Positions 26,083 to 34,623 of a stretch of 64,000 bases of DNA are shown here, piece by piece. Position 1 is the stretch's first letter; each line of letters begins with the position of its first letter. Origin of the DNA: Chromatiales bacterium (lineage in GTDB: Bacteria; Pseudomonadota; Gammaproteobacteria; Steroidobacterales; GCA-2729495); the NCBI GenBank assembly GCA_020351875.1, contig CP070671.1, positions 2,720,686 through 2,784,685 on the forward strand, read 5' to 3'. The notes under the pieces are model-generated. The model saw nothing but the letters and a program-made list of their open reading frames with translations. It did not search any database and was not told the origin of the DNA. A program made the translations under genes and the position numbers.

Positions 26083-26801
26083 AGGCCGAGCGGGTCGAAC
26101 TGGAAGCCGCGTACATACTGCATGCGCGGCCTTACCGGGAAACCAGCCAGCTGCTGGAGGTGATAGGCCGCCAGCACGGCCGGCAGGGCCTGATCGCCCG
26201 CGGCGCCCGTGGCCCGAAGGCTCGCTGGCGCGCATTGCTGCAACCGTTTCGCCCGCTGCACCTGTCCTGGAGTGGCCGCGGCACTTTGTACACACTGCGC
26301 AACGCTGAGCCCGCGGCACCGTCGGCGCCGCTGCAGGGGCGGCGCCTGTTGTCGGCTTACTACCTGAACGAACTGTTACTGCGCTTCACGACGCGGGGCG
26401 AACCACGCCCGGAATTGTTCGCGCACTACACGGCAGCGCTGGCGGGCCTGGCGGATGCCGACAATGCCGAAGTGCCCTTGCGTCGCTTCGAGCTCGCGTT
26501 GTTGACCGAATCCGGTTACGGGCTCGATGCCGATCGAGACGCGTTGCACGGGGCCCCTATCGATCCCGAACAGCGCTATGCCTACCAGCCGGAACGCGGC
26601 GCGATGCCGGTAGAGCGGGACGGCGACGAGCAGGTGGTGCTGACCGGCGCAAGCCTCCAGGCCATCGCAGCGGGCAGCTTCCACGGGGCCGATGACCTGC
26701 GCCTGGCCAAGCGGCTGTTGCGCCAGTTGCTGGATCATCACCTGGGTCACCGGCCGCTGCAGACCCGCCGGGTTTTCGCGGAGATGCGCCCCCCGTCCTA
26801 G
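26079..26801 (+). CDS. recO: DNA repair protein RecO
   Basis: A 240-residue protein. [20 protein letters not shown] and [20 protein letters not shown] form the N-terminal OB fold; an all-helical C-terminal domain follows, ending at the [11 protein letters not shown] tail. RecO anneals strands and loads RecA in the RecFOR pathway. The cysteine zinc site seen in some RecO proteins is absent, as in many gammaproteobacteria. Start TTG 26079 overlaps the era stop (TTGA). Confidence 0.95.
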   Translation: MKAERVELEAAYILHARPYRETSQLLEVIGRQHGRQGLIARGARGPKARWRALLQPFRPLHLSWSGRGTLYTLRNAEPAAPSAPLQGRRLLSAYYLNELLLRFTTRGEPRPELFAHYTAALAGLADADNAEVPLRRFELALLTESGYGLDADRDALHGAPIDPEQRYAYQPERGAMPVERDGDEQVVLTGASLQAIAAGSFHGADDLRLAKRLLRQLLDHHLGHRPLQTRRVFAEMRPPS

Positions 26802-26877
26802 CGCCGCGTTGCGGGCCCGGCAGCGAAAGTGCGAACATCCGGTCCCGCCTCATTTGTGCGCCGGTGGAGTCGCCCGC

Positions 26878-27621
26878 ATGTCCCAGGCCAACCGCATCCT
26901 GCTGGGTGTCAACGTGGATCACGTCGCCACGTTGCGCCAGGCACGTGGCACCCGTTATCCAGATCCGGTAGATGCCGCCCTGCTGGCCGAGCGCGCCGGC
27001 GCCGACTCCATTACCGTGCACCTGCGCGAGGACCGTCGGCACATCCAGGAACGCGATCTGCGTGTGATGACGGACGTGTTGCAGACCCGGATGAACCTGG
27101 AAATGGCGGTGACTGACGAGATGCTGGCTGTCGCCGGCGACCTGCGCCCCGCGGACTGCTGCCTGGTGCCCGAGAAGCGCGAAGAACTCACCACGGAAGG
27201 CGGCCTGGACGTGGCCGGTCAGCTCGAGCGCGTGACGCAGGCGTGCGGCGCGCTCGGTGAACAGGGTATACGCGTGTCGCTGTTCGTTGATCCCGACCTG
27301 GAGCAACTCGACGCGTCCGCCGCTGCGGGTGCGCCGGTGGTCGAGCTGCACACCGGTTGTTATGCGGATGCCTTTGAGGAGGGTGAGCGCGCGCGGGAAC
27401 TGGAGCGTCTGCAACGCGCGTCATACCACGCGAACCGGCTGGGACTGGCCGTGCACGCCGGGCACGGGTTGCACTACCACAATGTGCAGGCGGTGGCGGC
27501 CATACCCGAGATCGTGGAACTGAATATCGGCCACGCGATCATAGCGCGCGCAGTCATCGACGGGTTGGCGCGCGCGGTGGCCGACATGCGCAGGTTGATG
27601 AGCGCGGCTCGCACCCCGTGA
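26878..27621 (+). CDS. pdxJ: Pyridoxine 5'-phosphate synthase
   Basis: A 247-residue TIM-barrel enzyme that joins 1-deoxyxylulose 5-phosphate and 3-amino-acetone phosphate to give pyridoxine 5'-phosphate. [36 protein letters not shown] and the C-terminal [22 protein letters not shown] are family signatures. It starts at ATG 26878, 76 bases after recO, and couples to acpS through GTGA. Confidence 0.97.
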   Translation: MSQANRILLGVNVDHVATLRQARGTRYPDPVDAALLAERAGADSITVHLREDRRHIQERDLRVMTDVLQTRMNLEMAVTDEMLAVAGDLRPADCCLVPEKREELTTEGGLDVAGQLERVTQACGALGEQGIRVSLFVDPDLEQLDASAAAGAPVVELHTGCYADAFEEGERARELERLQRASYHANRLGLAVHAGHGLHYHNVQAVAAIPEIVELNIGHAIIARAVIDGLARAVADMRRLMSAARTP

Positions 27622-28007
27622 TCTTTGGCATCGGCATCGACATCCTGCAGGCGGAGCGCGTGCACGCGGCCTATGCCCGCTTCGGTGAGCGCTTCGCCGA
27701 GCGCCTGTTGATGCCCGAAGAACTGGCCTTGTTCGGGGCAACTAAGCAGCCACAACGCTTCCTGGCGATGCGCTTCGCTGCCAAGGAAGCAGTCGTGAAG
27801 GCCATGGGCACCGGCTTTGCCAACGGGATGTGGATTCGCGACGCGGGCGTGTTGCCCGATCGTTTCGGCCGGCCGGAGATCATCTTTTCGTCCCGGGGCC
27901 GCACCAAGTGCGCGCAGCTCGGCATCGGCGACGGACACCTGAGCCTGACGGACGAGGCCGGGCTGGTCGTGGCCGTGGCCGTGTTATTGCGGGCAGTCGA
28001 GGAGTAG
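27618..28007 (+). CDS. acpS: Holo-[acyl-carrier-protein] synthase
   Basis: A 129-residue phosphopantetheinyl transferase. [12 protein letters not shown] holds the Mg-binding Asp and [16 protein letters not shown] the second acidic site. It attaches 4'-phosphopantetheine to apo-ACP. Start GTG 27618 overlaps the pdxJ stop; pdxJ-acpS is the standard pair. Confidence 0.96.
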   Translation: MIFGIGIDILQAERVHAAYARFGERFAERLLMPEELALFGATKQPQRFLAMRFAAKEAVVKAMGTGFANGMWIRDAGVLPDRFGRPEIIFSSRGRTKCAQLGIGDGHLSLTDEAGLVVAVAVLLRAVEE

Positions 28008-28010
28008 CGC

Positions 28011-28793
28011 GTGAATTGCCTGGTATTTGACATTGAGACCGTTCCCGACACGTCGCTCGGGCGGCAGTTGCTGAATATTGACGAGTCCCTGTCCGATGCC
28101 GACGTGGCCAAGGCCATGGCCTTCAAGCGCTTGCAGGAAACCGAGAGCGAGTTCCTGCCCCTGCACCAGCACCGCATCGTTGCGATTTCCGTCGCGCTGC
28201 GCCGCCGGGATCGGTTCCAGCTCTGGAGCCTGGGCAGCGAGGCGAGCGACGAGGCCGAGCTGATTACCCGCTTTTTCGAGGGCCTGGAGAAATATCTGCC
28301 GGTACTCGTGTCGTGGAACGGCAGTGGTTTCGATTTGCCGCTGCTGCACTACCGGGCGCTGAAACATAGCGTGGCGTCTCCGCAATACTGGGAAATCGGC
28401 GACGAGAATCGCGAATTCCGTTACAACAACTACCTGGGTCGCTTCCACTGGCGGCATATCGACCTGATGGACGTGCTGTCCGGATACCAGCCGCGCAGCC
28501 GCGCCAAACTCGACGAGGTTGCAGTCATGCTGGGTTTTCCCGGCAAGCTCGGTATGTCGGGTGACAAGGTCTGGGATGTCTACCTGCAGGGCGGCTTGAA
28601 GCAGATCCGCGACTATTGTGAGACGGACGTGCTCAATACTTACCTGATCTACCTGCGGTTTCAGCATCTGCGTGGCCTGCTGGACGATATTGCGCTGGCC
28701 GAGGAAGAAGAGCGGGTTCGCGCGCAGCTCGTTGACAGCGAGGCGGACCATCTGCGGGAATTCCTGGCTGCCTGGCAGGCTTCGGGGGACTGA
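28011..28793 (+). CDS. PolB-type 3'-5' exonuclease
   Basis: A 260-residue stand-alone DEDDy-type nuclease related to the proofreading domain of family B polymerases. Exo I is FDIETVPD, Exo II is SWNGSGFDLPLL, and Exo III is the YCETD block in IRDYCETDVLNTYLIYLRF. Substrate and role are not established for this group. The GTG start at 28011 is 4 bases after acpS, and rlmD follows after 4 bases, so it is a tightly packed operon member. Confidence 0.88.
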   Translation: MNCLVFDIETVPDTSLGRQLLNIDESLSDADVAKAMAFKRLQETESEFLPLHQHRIVAISVALRRRDRFQLWSLGSEASDEAELITRFFEGLEKYLPVLVSWNGSGFDLPLLHYRALKHSVASPQYWEIGDENREFRYNNYLGRFHWRHIDLMDVLSGYQPRSRAKLDEVAVMLGFPGKLGMSGDKVWDVYLQGGLKQIRDYCETDVLNTYLIYLRFQHLRGLLDDIALAEEEERVRAQLVDSEADHLREFLAAWQASGD

Positions 28794-28797
28794 CGCG

Positions 28798-30132
28798 TTG
28801 GCGGCAAAGGCCGAAGACCTGCTGCAGGGGCGGGTCGTCGACACCACTGCCGAAGGTCGCGGCGTCATTCGCGGTGCCGGGAAGACGGTGTTCCTGGACG
28901 GTGCGATCGCCGGTGAGCTGGTCCGTTACCGGATTCGCAAACGGCGGCGTAACTACGACGAGGCAGAACTCGTCGCGGTGCTCGAAGCTTCCGCCGACCG
29001 GGTGGAGCCCCGCTGCGCGGTCTTCGGCACCTGTGGCGGCTGTGCCCTGCAACATATCGAAGCCGGTGCCCAGTTGCGCCTGAAAGAGGCCGTGTTGCTG
29101 GATAACCTGCAGCGCATCGGCGGGGTGCAGCCCGCGCGGGTCCTGCCGCCCATTTCCGGCCCGCCGTGGGGCTACCGGCGCAAGGCGCGGCTGGGCGTGA
29201 AGTACGTGGCAAAGAAGGGACGTGTGCTGGTGGGCTTTCGTGAGCGCCACGCGCCCTATGTGACGGACACTGCGCGCTGCGAGACCCTGCATCCGTCCGT
29301 GGGTGAGCGCTTGTCGGACCTGGCAGACCTGATCGGTAGCCTGACCCTGCGCGAACGGTTGCCGCAGATCGAGGTCGGGGTCGGTGACGCGGGGGCCGCA
29401 CTGGTATGCCGCGTGCTGGATGCACCGACGCCCGGGGATCTGGACAAGCTGCGGGCCTTTGCCCGCGAGACAGCTTTGTCGGTTTTCCTGCAGCCGGGTG
29501 GTGCCGATACCATCGTGCCGTTGCCGGGCGCGCCGGTACCCGACGCGCTGCGGTACCGTTTGCCGGCGGCAGACATCGACATCGAATTTCGGCCGACGGA
29601 TTTCATCCAGGTGAACCAGGCGGTGAACCAGCAGATGGTGGCACGGGCGCTGGAGCTGCTGGCGCCGGCGGCAGACTCCCGGGTACTGGATCTGTATTGC
29701 GGGCTCGGCAATTTCACGCTGGCGCTGGCGCGCCGGGCAGCGCATGTCACCGGGGTGGAGGGCAGTGACGCCATGGTCGAACAGGCCAACGCGAACGCAG
29801 CACTTAATGGCCTGAAAAATGTCAGCTATCGGGTTGCGGACCTGGCGGGAACCGATGCCCTCGACGGACTGGCGGGCGAGACTTTCGACCGCGTGTTGCT
29901 CGATCCGCCGCGCAGCGGTGCGGCAGGCGTACTGGATGCGCTTGCGCGGTTCGCGCCCGCGCGAATCGTGTACGTGTCCTGCCATCCGGGAACCTTGGCC
30001 CGCGACGTGCAAAGGCTCACAGGGGAGTTCGGCTACCGGCTGGATGCGGCTGGCATCATGGACATGTTCCCGCAGACGGCGCATGTTGAAGCGATGGCCC
30101 TGCTGACCGGGGAAACAGCACATGGCGACTGA
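28798..30132 (+). CDS. rlmD: 23S rRNA (uracil(1939)-C5)-methyltransferase
   Basis: A 444-residue RumA-type enzyme. An N-terminal TRAM domain is followed by the [4Fe-4S] cysteines in CAVFGTCGGCALQH and the later CETLHP. The SAM site is RVLDLYCGLGNFTLALA; LLDPPRSGA and YVSCHPGTLARD carry the catalytic loop and nucleophile cysteine. Start TTG 28798 is chosen because the domain begins right after it. It overlaps the next gene by 11 bases. Confidence 0.96.
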   Translation: MAAKAEDLLQGRVVDTTAEGRGVIRGAGKTVFLDGAIAGELVRYRIRKRRRNYDEAELVAVLEASADRVEPRCAVFGTCGGCALQHIEAGAQLRLKEAVLLDNLQRIGGVQPARVLPPISGPPWGYRRKARLGVKYVAKKGRVLVGFRERHAPYVTDTARCETLHPSVGERLSDLADLIGSLTLRERLPQIEVGVGDAGAALVCRVLDAPTPGDLDKLRAFARETALSVFLQPGGADTIVPLPGAPVPDALRYRLPAADIDIEFRPTDFIQVNQAVNQQMVARALELLAPAADSRVLDLYCGLGNFTLALARRAAHVTGVEGSDAMVEQANANAALNGLKNVSYRVADLAGTDALDGLAGETFDRVLLDPPRSGAAGVLDALARFAPARIVYVSCHPGTLARDVQRLTGEFGYRLDAAGIMDMFPQTAHVEAMALLTGETAHGD

Positions 30133-30619
30133 TTCTTCGGCGCCGCGCATCATCGTGAGCCTGACTCGGCAGCGGCTGGAGCTCCGCGACGAAGACCAGC
30201 TCCTGGTCCGCTATCCCGTTTCGACTTCGCGTTACGGCCCGGGTGAGCGTGACAACAGCCAGTGCACGCCCCGCGGCCTGCATCGCATTCGCGCGTGCAT
30301 CGGCGCCGGGTTACCGGCGGGTGCCGTGCTGGTTGGCCGCCGGCCCACCGGGGAGATCTACGATGCCACGCTGGCGCGCCTGTACCCGGAACGCGACTGG
30401 ATCCTGACCCGGGTCCTCTGGTTGTGTGGGTGCGAACCGGGCCGCAACCGCCTGGGCAATGTCGACTCGATGCGGCGGTACATCTACATACACGGCACGC
30501 CCGATCGCGAGGTCATGGGCGTGCCGTTCTCCCACGGCTGCATTCGAATGCGCAATGCCGACGTCGTCGATTTGTTTGACCGCGTGAATGCCGGTACGTT
30601 AGTGGACATACAGGACTGA
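30122..30619 (+). CDS. YkuD-domain protein without signal peptide (possible cytosolic L,D-carboxypeptidase)
   Basis: A 165-residue protein consisting of little more than a YkuD catalytic domain: IIVSLTRQRLELRDEDQLLV at the start, then YIYIHGTPDREVMG and FSHGCIRMRNADVV with the catalytic histidine, cysteine and arginine. No signal peptide or membrane helix precedes it, unlike cell-wall L,D-transpeptidases. Leaderless YkuD proteins such as Acinetobacter ElsL act in the cytosol, trimming the terminal D-Ala from recycled tetrapeptides. Location between rlmD and nagZ (a recycling enzyme) supports that reading; it remains inference. Confidence 0.85.
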   Translation: MATDSSAPRIIVSLTRQRLELRDEDQLLVRYPVSTSRYGPGERDNSQCTPRGLHRIRACIGAGLPAGAVLVGRRPTGEIYDATLARLYPERDWILTRVLWLCGCEPGRNRLGNVDSMRRYIYIHGTPDREVMGVPFSHGCIRMRNADVVDLFDRVNAGTLVDIQD

Positions 30620-30632
30620 AGACATCCAAGCC

Positions 30633-31679
30633 ATGACGCTCGGTCCCCTGATGATCGACCTGGAAGGCGAAAGCCTGTTGCCGGACGAGCGCGAACGCCT
30701 GCGCTCGCCGCTGGTCGGCGGTGTCATCCTCTTTACCCGCAATTATCGCGACCGCGCGCAGCTCGCCGAACTGACGCGCGAGATTCACGCCGTGCGCACG
30801 CCGGAGCTGCTGATCGCCGTCGACCAGGAGGGTGGTCGCGTGCAGCGTTTCCGGGAGGGTTTCAGTACGTTGCCACCCGCGCGCTGGTTCGGTCACCAGT
30901 ATGACCTGGACCCGGCACAGGGCCGGCGGCTCGCCAGGCTGGGCGGCTGGGTCATGGCTGCCGAGTTGCGGGATGCGGGCGTCGATTTGAGTTTTGCGCC
31001 CTGTATCGACCTGGACCGCGGTCTGAGCGAGATCATCGGTGATCGGGCTTTCCACAACGAGCCCGACGTGATCGTGCAGCTGGCCGAGACCTGGATGACC
31101 GGCATGCGCGATGCGGGCATGGCGGCGGTAGCAAAGCATTTCCCGGGCCACGGTGGAGTGGTGCCCGATTCCCATCTCGAATTGCCCGTGGATCACCGGG
31201 ACTACACCGACCTCGCGGAAGACATCGCGCCGTTCCAGCGCCTGGTCGCGTTCGGGGTGGCTGGCATCATGGTGGCCCACGTGCGTTACCCGAGCGTTGA
31301 CCGCCGAATCGCCAGCCTGTCGCCCTACTGGTTGCAAACGGAACTGCGCGACAACCTGGGGTTTGCCGGTGCCGTGTTCTCAGACGACCTCACGATGGGC
31401 GCGCTGGCCGAGGCCGGGTCGGTGCCAGAGCGTGCCCGGCAAAGCCTGGAGGCCGGCGCGGACATGGCGCTGATCTGCAACGACCCGGAAGCGGCGGCAC
31501 GCACCATCGCGGAACTGCCCGAGGACACGGGACCGGCAAGCCACGGCCGCCTGGCGGCAATGCGGCCCCGGAAGGTCGATTGGGTGCCCGGCGAGCTGCA
31601 GGGTTTGTCCCACTGGCAGGCGCGCGTGGCAGAACTCGAGGCAGCACTGGCGCGGCCGGTGCTCGCGCTGGATGGCTGA
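30633..31679 (+). CDS. nagZ: Beta-N-acetylhexosaminidase NagZ
   Basis: A 348-residue GH3 enzyme that removes GlcNAc from imported anhydromuropeptides in the cytosol. GPLMIDLEGESLLPDE at the N-terminus, AVDQEGGRVQRFREGF, and the active-site loop KHFPGHGGVVPDSHLELP (Asp-His catalytic pair) are clear. FSDDLTMGAL holds the nucleophile Asp. No signal peptide, as expected. The 3' end overlaps hpt by 8 bases. Confidence 0.97.
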   Translation: MTLGPLMIDLEGESLLPDERERLRSPLVGGVILFTRNYRDRAQLAELTREIHAVRTPELLIAVDQEGGRVQRFREGFSTLPPARWFGHQYDLDPAQGRRLARLGGWVMAAELRDAGVDLSFAPCIDLDRGLSEIIGDRAFHNEPDVIVQLAETWMTGMRDAGMAAVAKHFPGHGGVVPDSHLELPVDHRDYTDLAEDIAPFQRLVAFGVAGIMVAHVRYPSVDRRIASLSPYWLQTELRDNLGFAGAVFSDDLTMGALAEAGSVPERARQSLEAGADMALICNDPEAAARTIAELPEDTGPASHGRLAAMRPRKVDWVPGELQGLSHWQARVAELEAALARPVLALDG

Positions 31680-32220
31680 CAGCGACGCCGGGCTGCCCGC
31701 AGGCGCCGAACTCATCATCAGCGCCGCGGCGGTCGACGATGCCCTGGGTCGCATGGCGGCGGCGCTGCAGGCAGAGATCGACGCGGCCGATTGCGTGGTG
31801 CTGCTGGTCATGGTCGGTGGTCTGATCCCCGGCGTCCGCGTGCTCCAACGCCTGACCGGCGACTTCGAAATCGACTATTGCCACGTCACGCGGTATGCGG
31901 GCCAGCAACGCGGCGGGACGCCGCGCTGGTTGCAGGCACCTCGGGCCAGGTTGCGGGACCGCACCGTGCTGATCGTGGACGACATCTTCGACGAAGGCAT
32001 CACGCTCGACTACGTGGTGCAGGCCTGCCGTGAGCAGGGCGCGGCGCGCGTGGTGACCGCGGTGCTGGTCACCAAGCAGCACGACCGCGCAGCGGGTCGC
32101 CGGGGCCCGGACATCTGTGGGGTCCAGGTGCTGGACCGCTATGTGTTTGGTTGCGGCATGGACCTGGAACACCGCTGGCGACATTTGCCGGCAATCTATG
32201 CGCTGACAGGGGAAGGCTGA
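31672..32220 (+). CDS. hpt: Hypoxanthine-guanine phosphoribosyltransferase
   Basis: A 182-residue type I phosphoribosyltransferase. The PRPP-binding motif is TVLIVDDIFDEGITLDYV, with VLLVMVGGLIPG as the upstream loop and PDICGVQVLDRYVFGCGMDL as the family ending. It converts hypoxanthine (and guanine) to nucleotides. The gene is squeezed between nagZ (overlap) and a methylthioinosine phosphorylase (one-base gap), whose product hypoxanthine would be its substrate. Confidence 0.93.
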   Translation: MADSDAGLPAGAELIISAAAVDDALGRMAAALQAEIDAADCVVLLVMVGGLIPGVRVLQRLTGDFEIDYCHVTRYAGQQRGGTPRWLQAPRARLRDRTVLIVDDIFDEGITLDYVVQACREQGAARVVTAVLVTKQHDRAAGRRGPDICGVQVLDRYVFGCGMDLEHRWRHLPAIYALTGEG

Positions 32221-32221
32221 C

Positions 32222-32965
32222 ATGGCAAAGCTCGCAGTGATCGGTGGCACGGGGGCCCGCGCACTGGTCCCGCAGGATCACCTGGTTCGAACGACCGTCG
32301 ATACGCCGTACGGACCGCCGTCGGGACCGCTGCTGCACTGGCGCGAGGCGGACGACGACTGGTATTTCCTGCCCAGGCACGGCCTCGAGAGCACCATTCC
32401 GCCCCACTGCGTGAATTACCGGGCGAACCTGTGGGCGCTCCACGAACTGGAGCCGGACTGGGTGGTCGGGATCAACGCGGTGGGCGGCATTCATCCGGAC
32501 GCGCAGCCGGGCCGGCTGGTGTTTCCCGACCAGATCGTGGACTACACCTGGGGCCGCGAGCACACCTTCGAAGACCATATGAATCGGCCGATCAGGCACG
32601 TGGAGTTCACGGAACCGCTCTCCCCGGGATTGCGGGCCAGGCTCGTCGAACTGGCCGGGATTCATGACATCGATCACCTGCCCGGCGGCTGCTACGCCGC
32701 CACCCAGGGGCCGCGCCTGGAGACCGCTGCCGAGATCGATCGCCTGGAACGCGACGGCTGCGACATCGTGGGCATGACCGGGATGCCGGAAGCCGGCCTC
32801 GCCCGGGAACTGGAGCTGGAGTACGCCATTTGCGCGGTCGTGGTGAACGAAGCCGCCGGTCGCGGTCCCGCCGAGCACGGGATTCATGCCCAGATCGAAG
32901 CCAGCCTGGCGCGGGGCATGGCCGGTGTCAGCCGTTTATTGCAGGTCCTGCTCGGCGGGCGGTGA
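32222..32965 (+). CDS. S-methyl-5'-thioinosine phosphorylase (MTAP/PNP family)
   Basis: A 247-residue MTAP-like phosphorylase. LAVIGGTGARALV is the phosphate loop, and GGCYAATQGPRLETAAEIDR with VGMTGMPEAGLARELELEYA matches the P. aeruginosa PA3004 type, which splits methylthioinosine to hypoxanthine and methylthioribose-1-phosphate. True MTA phosphorylases use IEGPRFSTRAES at this place. A strong AGGGGA site precedes ATG 32222. It lies next to hpt, nagZ and csiV-mfd much as in Pseudomonas. Confidence 0.88.
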   Translation: MAKLAVIGGTGARALVPQDHLVRTTVDTPYGPPSGPLLHWREADDDWYFLPRHGLESTIPPHCVNYRANLWALHELEPDWVVGINAVGGIHPDAQPGRLVFPDQIVDYTWGREHTFEDHMNRPIRHVEFTEPLSPGLRARLVELAGIHDIDHLPGGCYAATQGPRLETAAEIDRLERDGCDIVGMTGMPEAGLARELELEYAICAVVVNEAAGRGPAEHGIHAQIEASLARGMAGVSRLLQVLLGGR

Positions 32966-33080
32966 TCCACTTCACAGACCCCGCGCGGCTTCCCTTCTAT
33001 ATTTCGACAAATCCGGCCGGCCCGTCCGCAGGGCTGGGGAAGTACTAGTGGAAATCAAATTAATTTAGCGAAATAAGCTC

Positions 33081-33941
33081 ATGATTAACCTGACAAAAAA
33101 GTTACTGGTTCAGGCCCTGGATCAGTGTGCGTCAGGAACACTCGTGGTAGAGGCAAAGGGCCCGCGCTGTCGTATCGTGTACGCGAACGACGCATTCACG
33201 GATCTGACCGGCTGGGACAGCAGCGACCTGGTCGGGCGGGCGCTCAGGGACTTCCTGGCCAACGGCGACCTGCCGGGGCCTGACACCGGCGCAGTGGAGC
33301 AGCGCTGGCGGAGCCAGGGCGGTTCGCCGGTGTCACTGACGCTGCGCGTGGCGCCCTTGTACCAGCGACCTGGTGTGCCGGACTACTGGCTGCTGTCGCA
33401 CCCCGGGCCCGCGGCTGAGCGGGGTGGCCGCTCCGGTGAGCCCGCCGGCACCGACGCGGTCTCGGGCCTGCCCAATCGGCGGGTTTTCGAAGACGTTCTG
33501 TACCGCGACTGGGGCATCGCGCGCCGCGACGGGCGGGGCCTGGCGGTCATCCTGTTCCAGATCGATGCAATGGACAGCTATCGCGAGGTGTTCGGGCGGC
33601 ACACGGCTGATGCGTGTCTGCGCAAGGTCGGTCACGCGATCAGCGGCGCATTGCATCGCTGCGGCGACCTGGCGGCGAGAATCGACAGTGATCGTTTTGC
33701 CGCGCTGGTGGGGGGTGGCAGCGAGTCCGAGGTTGCGGCCTTTGCGGCCGACATCGCCGACCGCGTGCGGGGCCTTGCGATACATCATCCGCGTTCCGCG
33801 GTGGCCCGATTCGTCACGGTATCGACGGGTGTCGCGGCGATGGTGCCCACCGGCGACGAGCCATACTCGGAGCTCCTGGAGCGGGCAGAACAGGCGCTGA
33901 CGGCAAAACTGGCAGAAGAGGAACAGCAGGCCAGCGGCTGA
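33081..33941 (+). CDS. PAS protein with degenerate GGDEF domain
   Basis: A 286-residue cytosolic protein. An N-terminal PAS-like domain (RIVYANDAFTDLTGWDSSDL, about residues 10-115) is linked to a GGDEF fold that begins at DAVSGLPNRRVFEDVL (about 128). The active-site loop reads DSDRF at residues 202-206 instead of GGDEF, and the HFKxxND...GD block is also changed (FQIDAMDSYREVFGRHTAD). It should not make c-di-GMP; it could bind a nucleotide or a partner. It has its own 115-base upstream region, A+T-rich just before the start. A non-catalytic sensor is inferred. Confidence 0.85.
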   Translation: MINLTKKLLVQALDQCASGTLVVEAKGPRCRIVYANDAFTDLTGWDSSDLVGRALRDFLANGDLPGPDTGAVEQRWRSQGGSPVSLTLRVAPLYQRPGVPDYWLLSHPGPAAERGGRSGEPAGTDAVSGLPNRRVFEDVLYRDWGIARRDGRGLAVILFQIDAMDSYREVFGRHTADACLRKVGHAISGALHRCGDLAARIDSDRFAALVGGGSESEVAAFAADIADRVRGLAIHHPRSAVARFVTVSTGVAAMVPTGDEPYSELLERAEQALTAKLAEEEQQASG

Positions 33942-33942
33942 A

Positions 33943-34623
33943 CTAGCCCGGCGGTTCCACCGCGGCCTCGACCGGCTCCGGCGCCTCCAGTTCCCGCACG
34001 AACGCGATCGCACCAAATTGCGGATGGTCGAAATACTGCACCACGTCCCCGCGCAAACGCCGCGATTCATTGATGCGGTTGGTGGTGGCTGCCGCTGGCT
34101 GCTCAGGGTTCCCCGTCAGGGTGGGCGGTCCCTGCCAGGCCAGGTCCAGCGCCAGGTGCAGGAAGCGCTCCTTGTACACGGTGACCTGGCCGCTCAGGCC
34201 GGGCGGCACTGCGCCGGCTTGTCTCAGTGCCAGTGGTTGCGCGCCGGCTCGGGGCCGGGCCGGCTGGCTCCAGGACAGGTAGGCCAGTGGCCGGTACGCG
34301 TCGAGCCGTTCGAGCCTGAGCCAGGCGTTACCCAGCTTGAGTTCCCCTTCCGGCAGACGGGCGAATCCCGGGCCCCCGGTGATCGGATCCAGCAGCACGA
34401 ACTCGAGCTCAGCCCCGCTCGGCTCAGCCGGCGGCTCCGGTGCTGCAAACGGGTCTGCAGGGACGGGCGTTTCCGGTGTCGAGCGCGCCTGGTCCAGGTG
34501 CTGGAACACCAGCACCTCCACCGCATAGCGGGGCGGCGGCGCATCGCCGGTCTCGTCCTGGGCCTGGCCAGGCGGGGCTGCCAGCAGCAGGGCTGCCAGC
34601 GTGATTTGCACGATCGTCTTCAA
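33943..34623 (-). CDS. CsiV-family periplasmic protein
   Basis: A 226-residue secreted protein. The signal peptide is KTIVQITLAALLLAAPPGQAQ; the first conserved block is RYAVEVLVFQHLDQAR and the last ESRRLRGDVVQYFDHPQFGA. The family, seen beside mfd in Pseudomonas, includes CsiV, a peptidoglycan-binding stress protein of Vibrio. The middle is proline-rich and variable. The start is TTG 34623, overlapping the mfd stop (TTGA), so it is translated after mfd in one transcript. Confidence 0.8.
   Translation of the reverse strand: MKTIVQITLAALLLAAPPGQAQDETGDAPPPRYAVEVLVFQHLDQARSTPETPVPADPFAAPEPPAEPSGAELEFVLLDPITGGPGFARLPEGELKLGNAWLRLERLDAYRPLAYLSWSQPARPRAGAQPLALRQAGAVPPGLSGQVTVYKERFLHLALDLAWQGPPTLTGNPEQPAAATTNRINESRRLRGDVVQYFDHPQFGAIAFVRELEAPEPVEAAVEPPG

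Noticed and set aside
33681..33695. Active diguanylate cyclase call for the PAS/GGDEF protein
   Set aside because: The catalytic motif reads DSDRF, so the activity is not supported.
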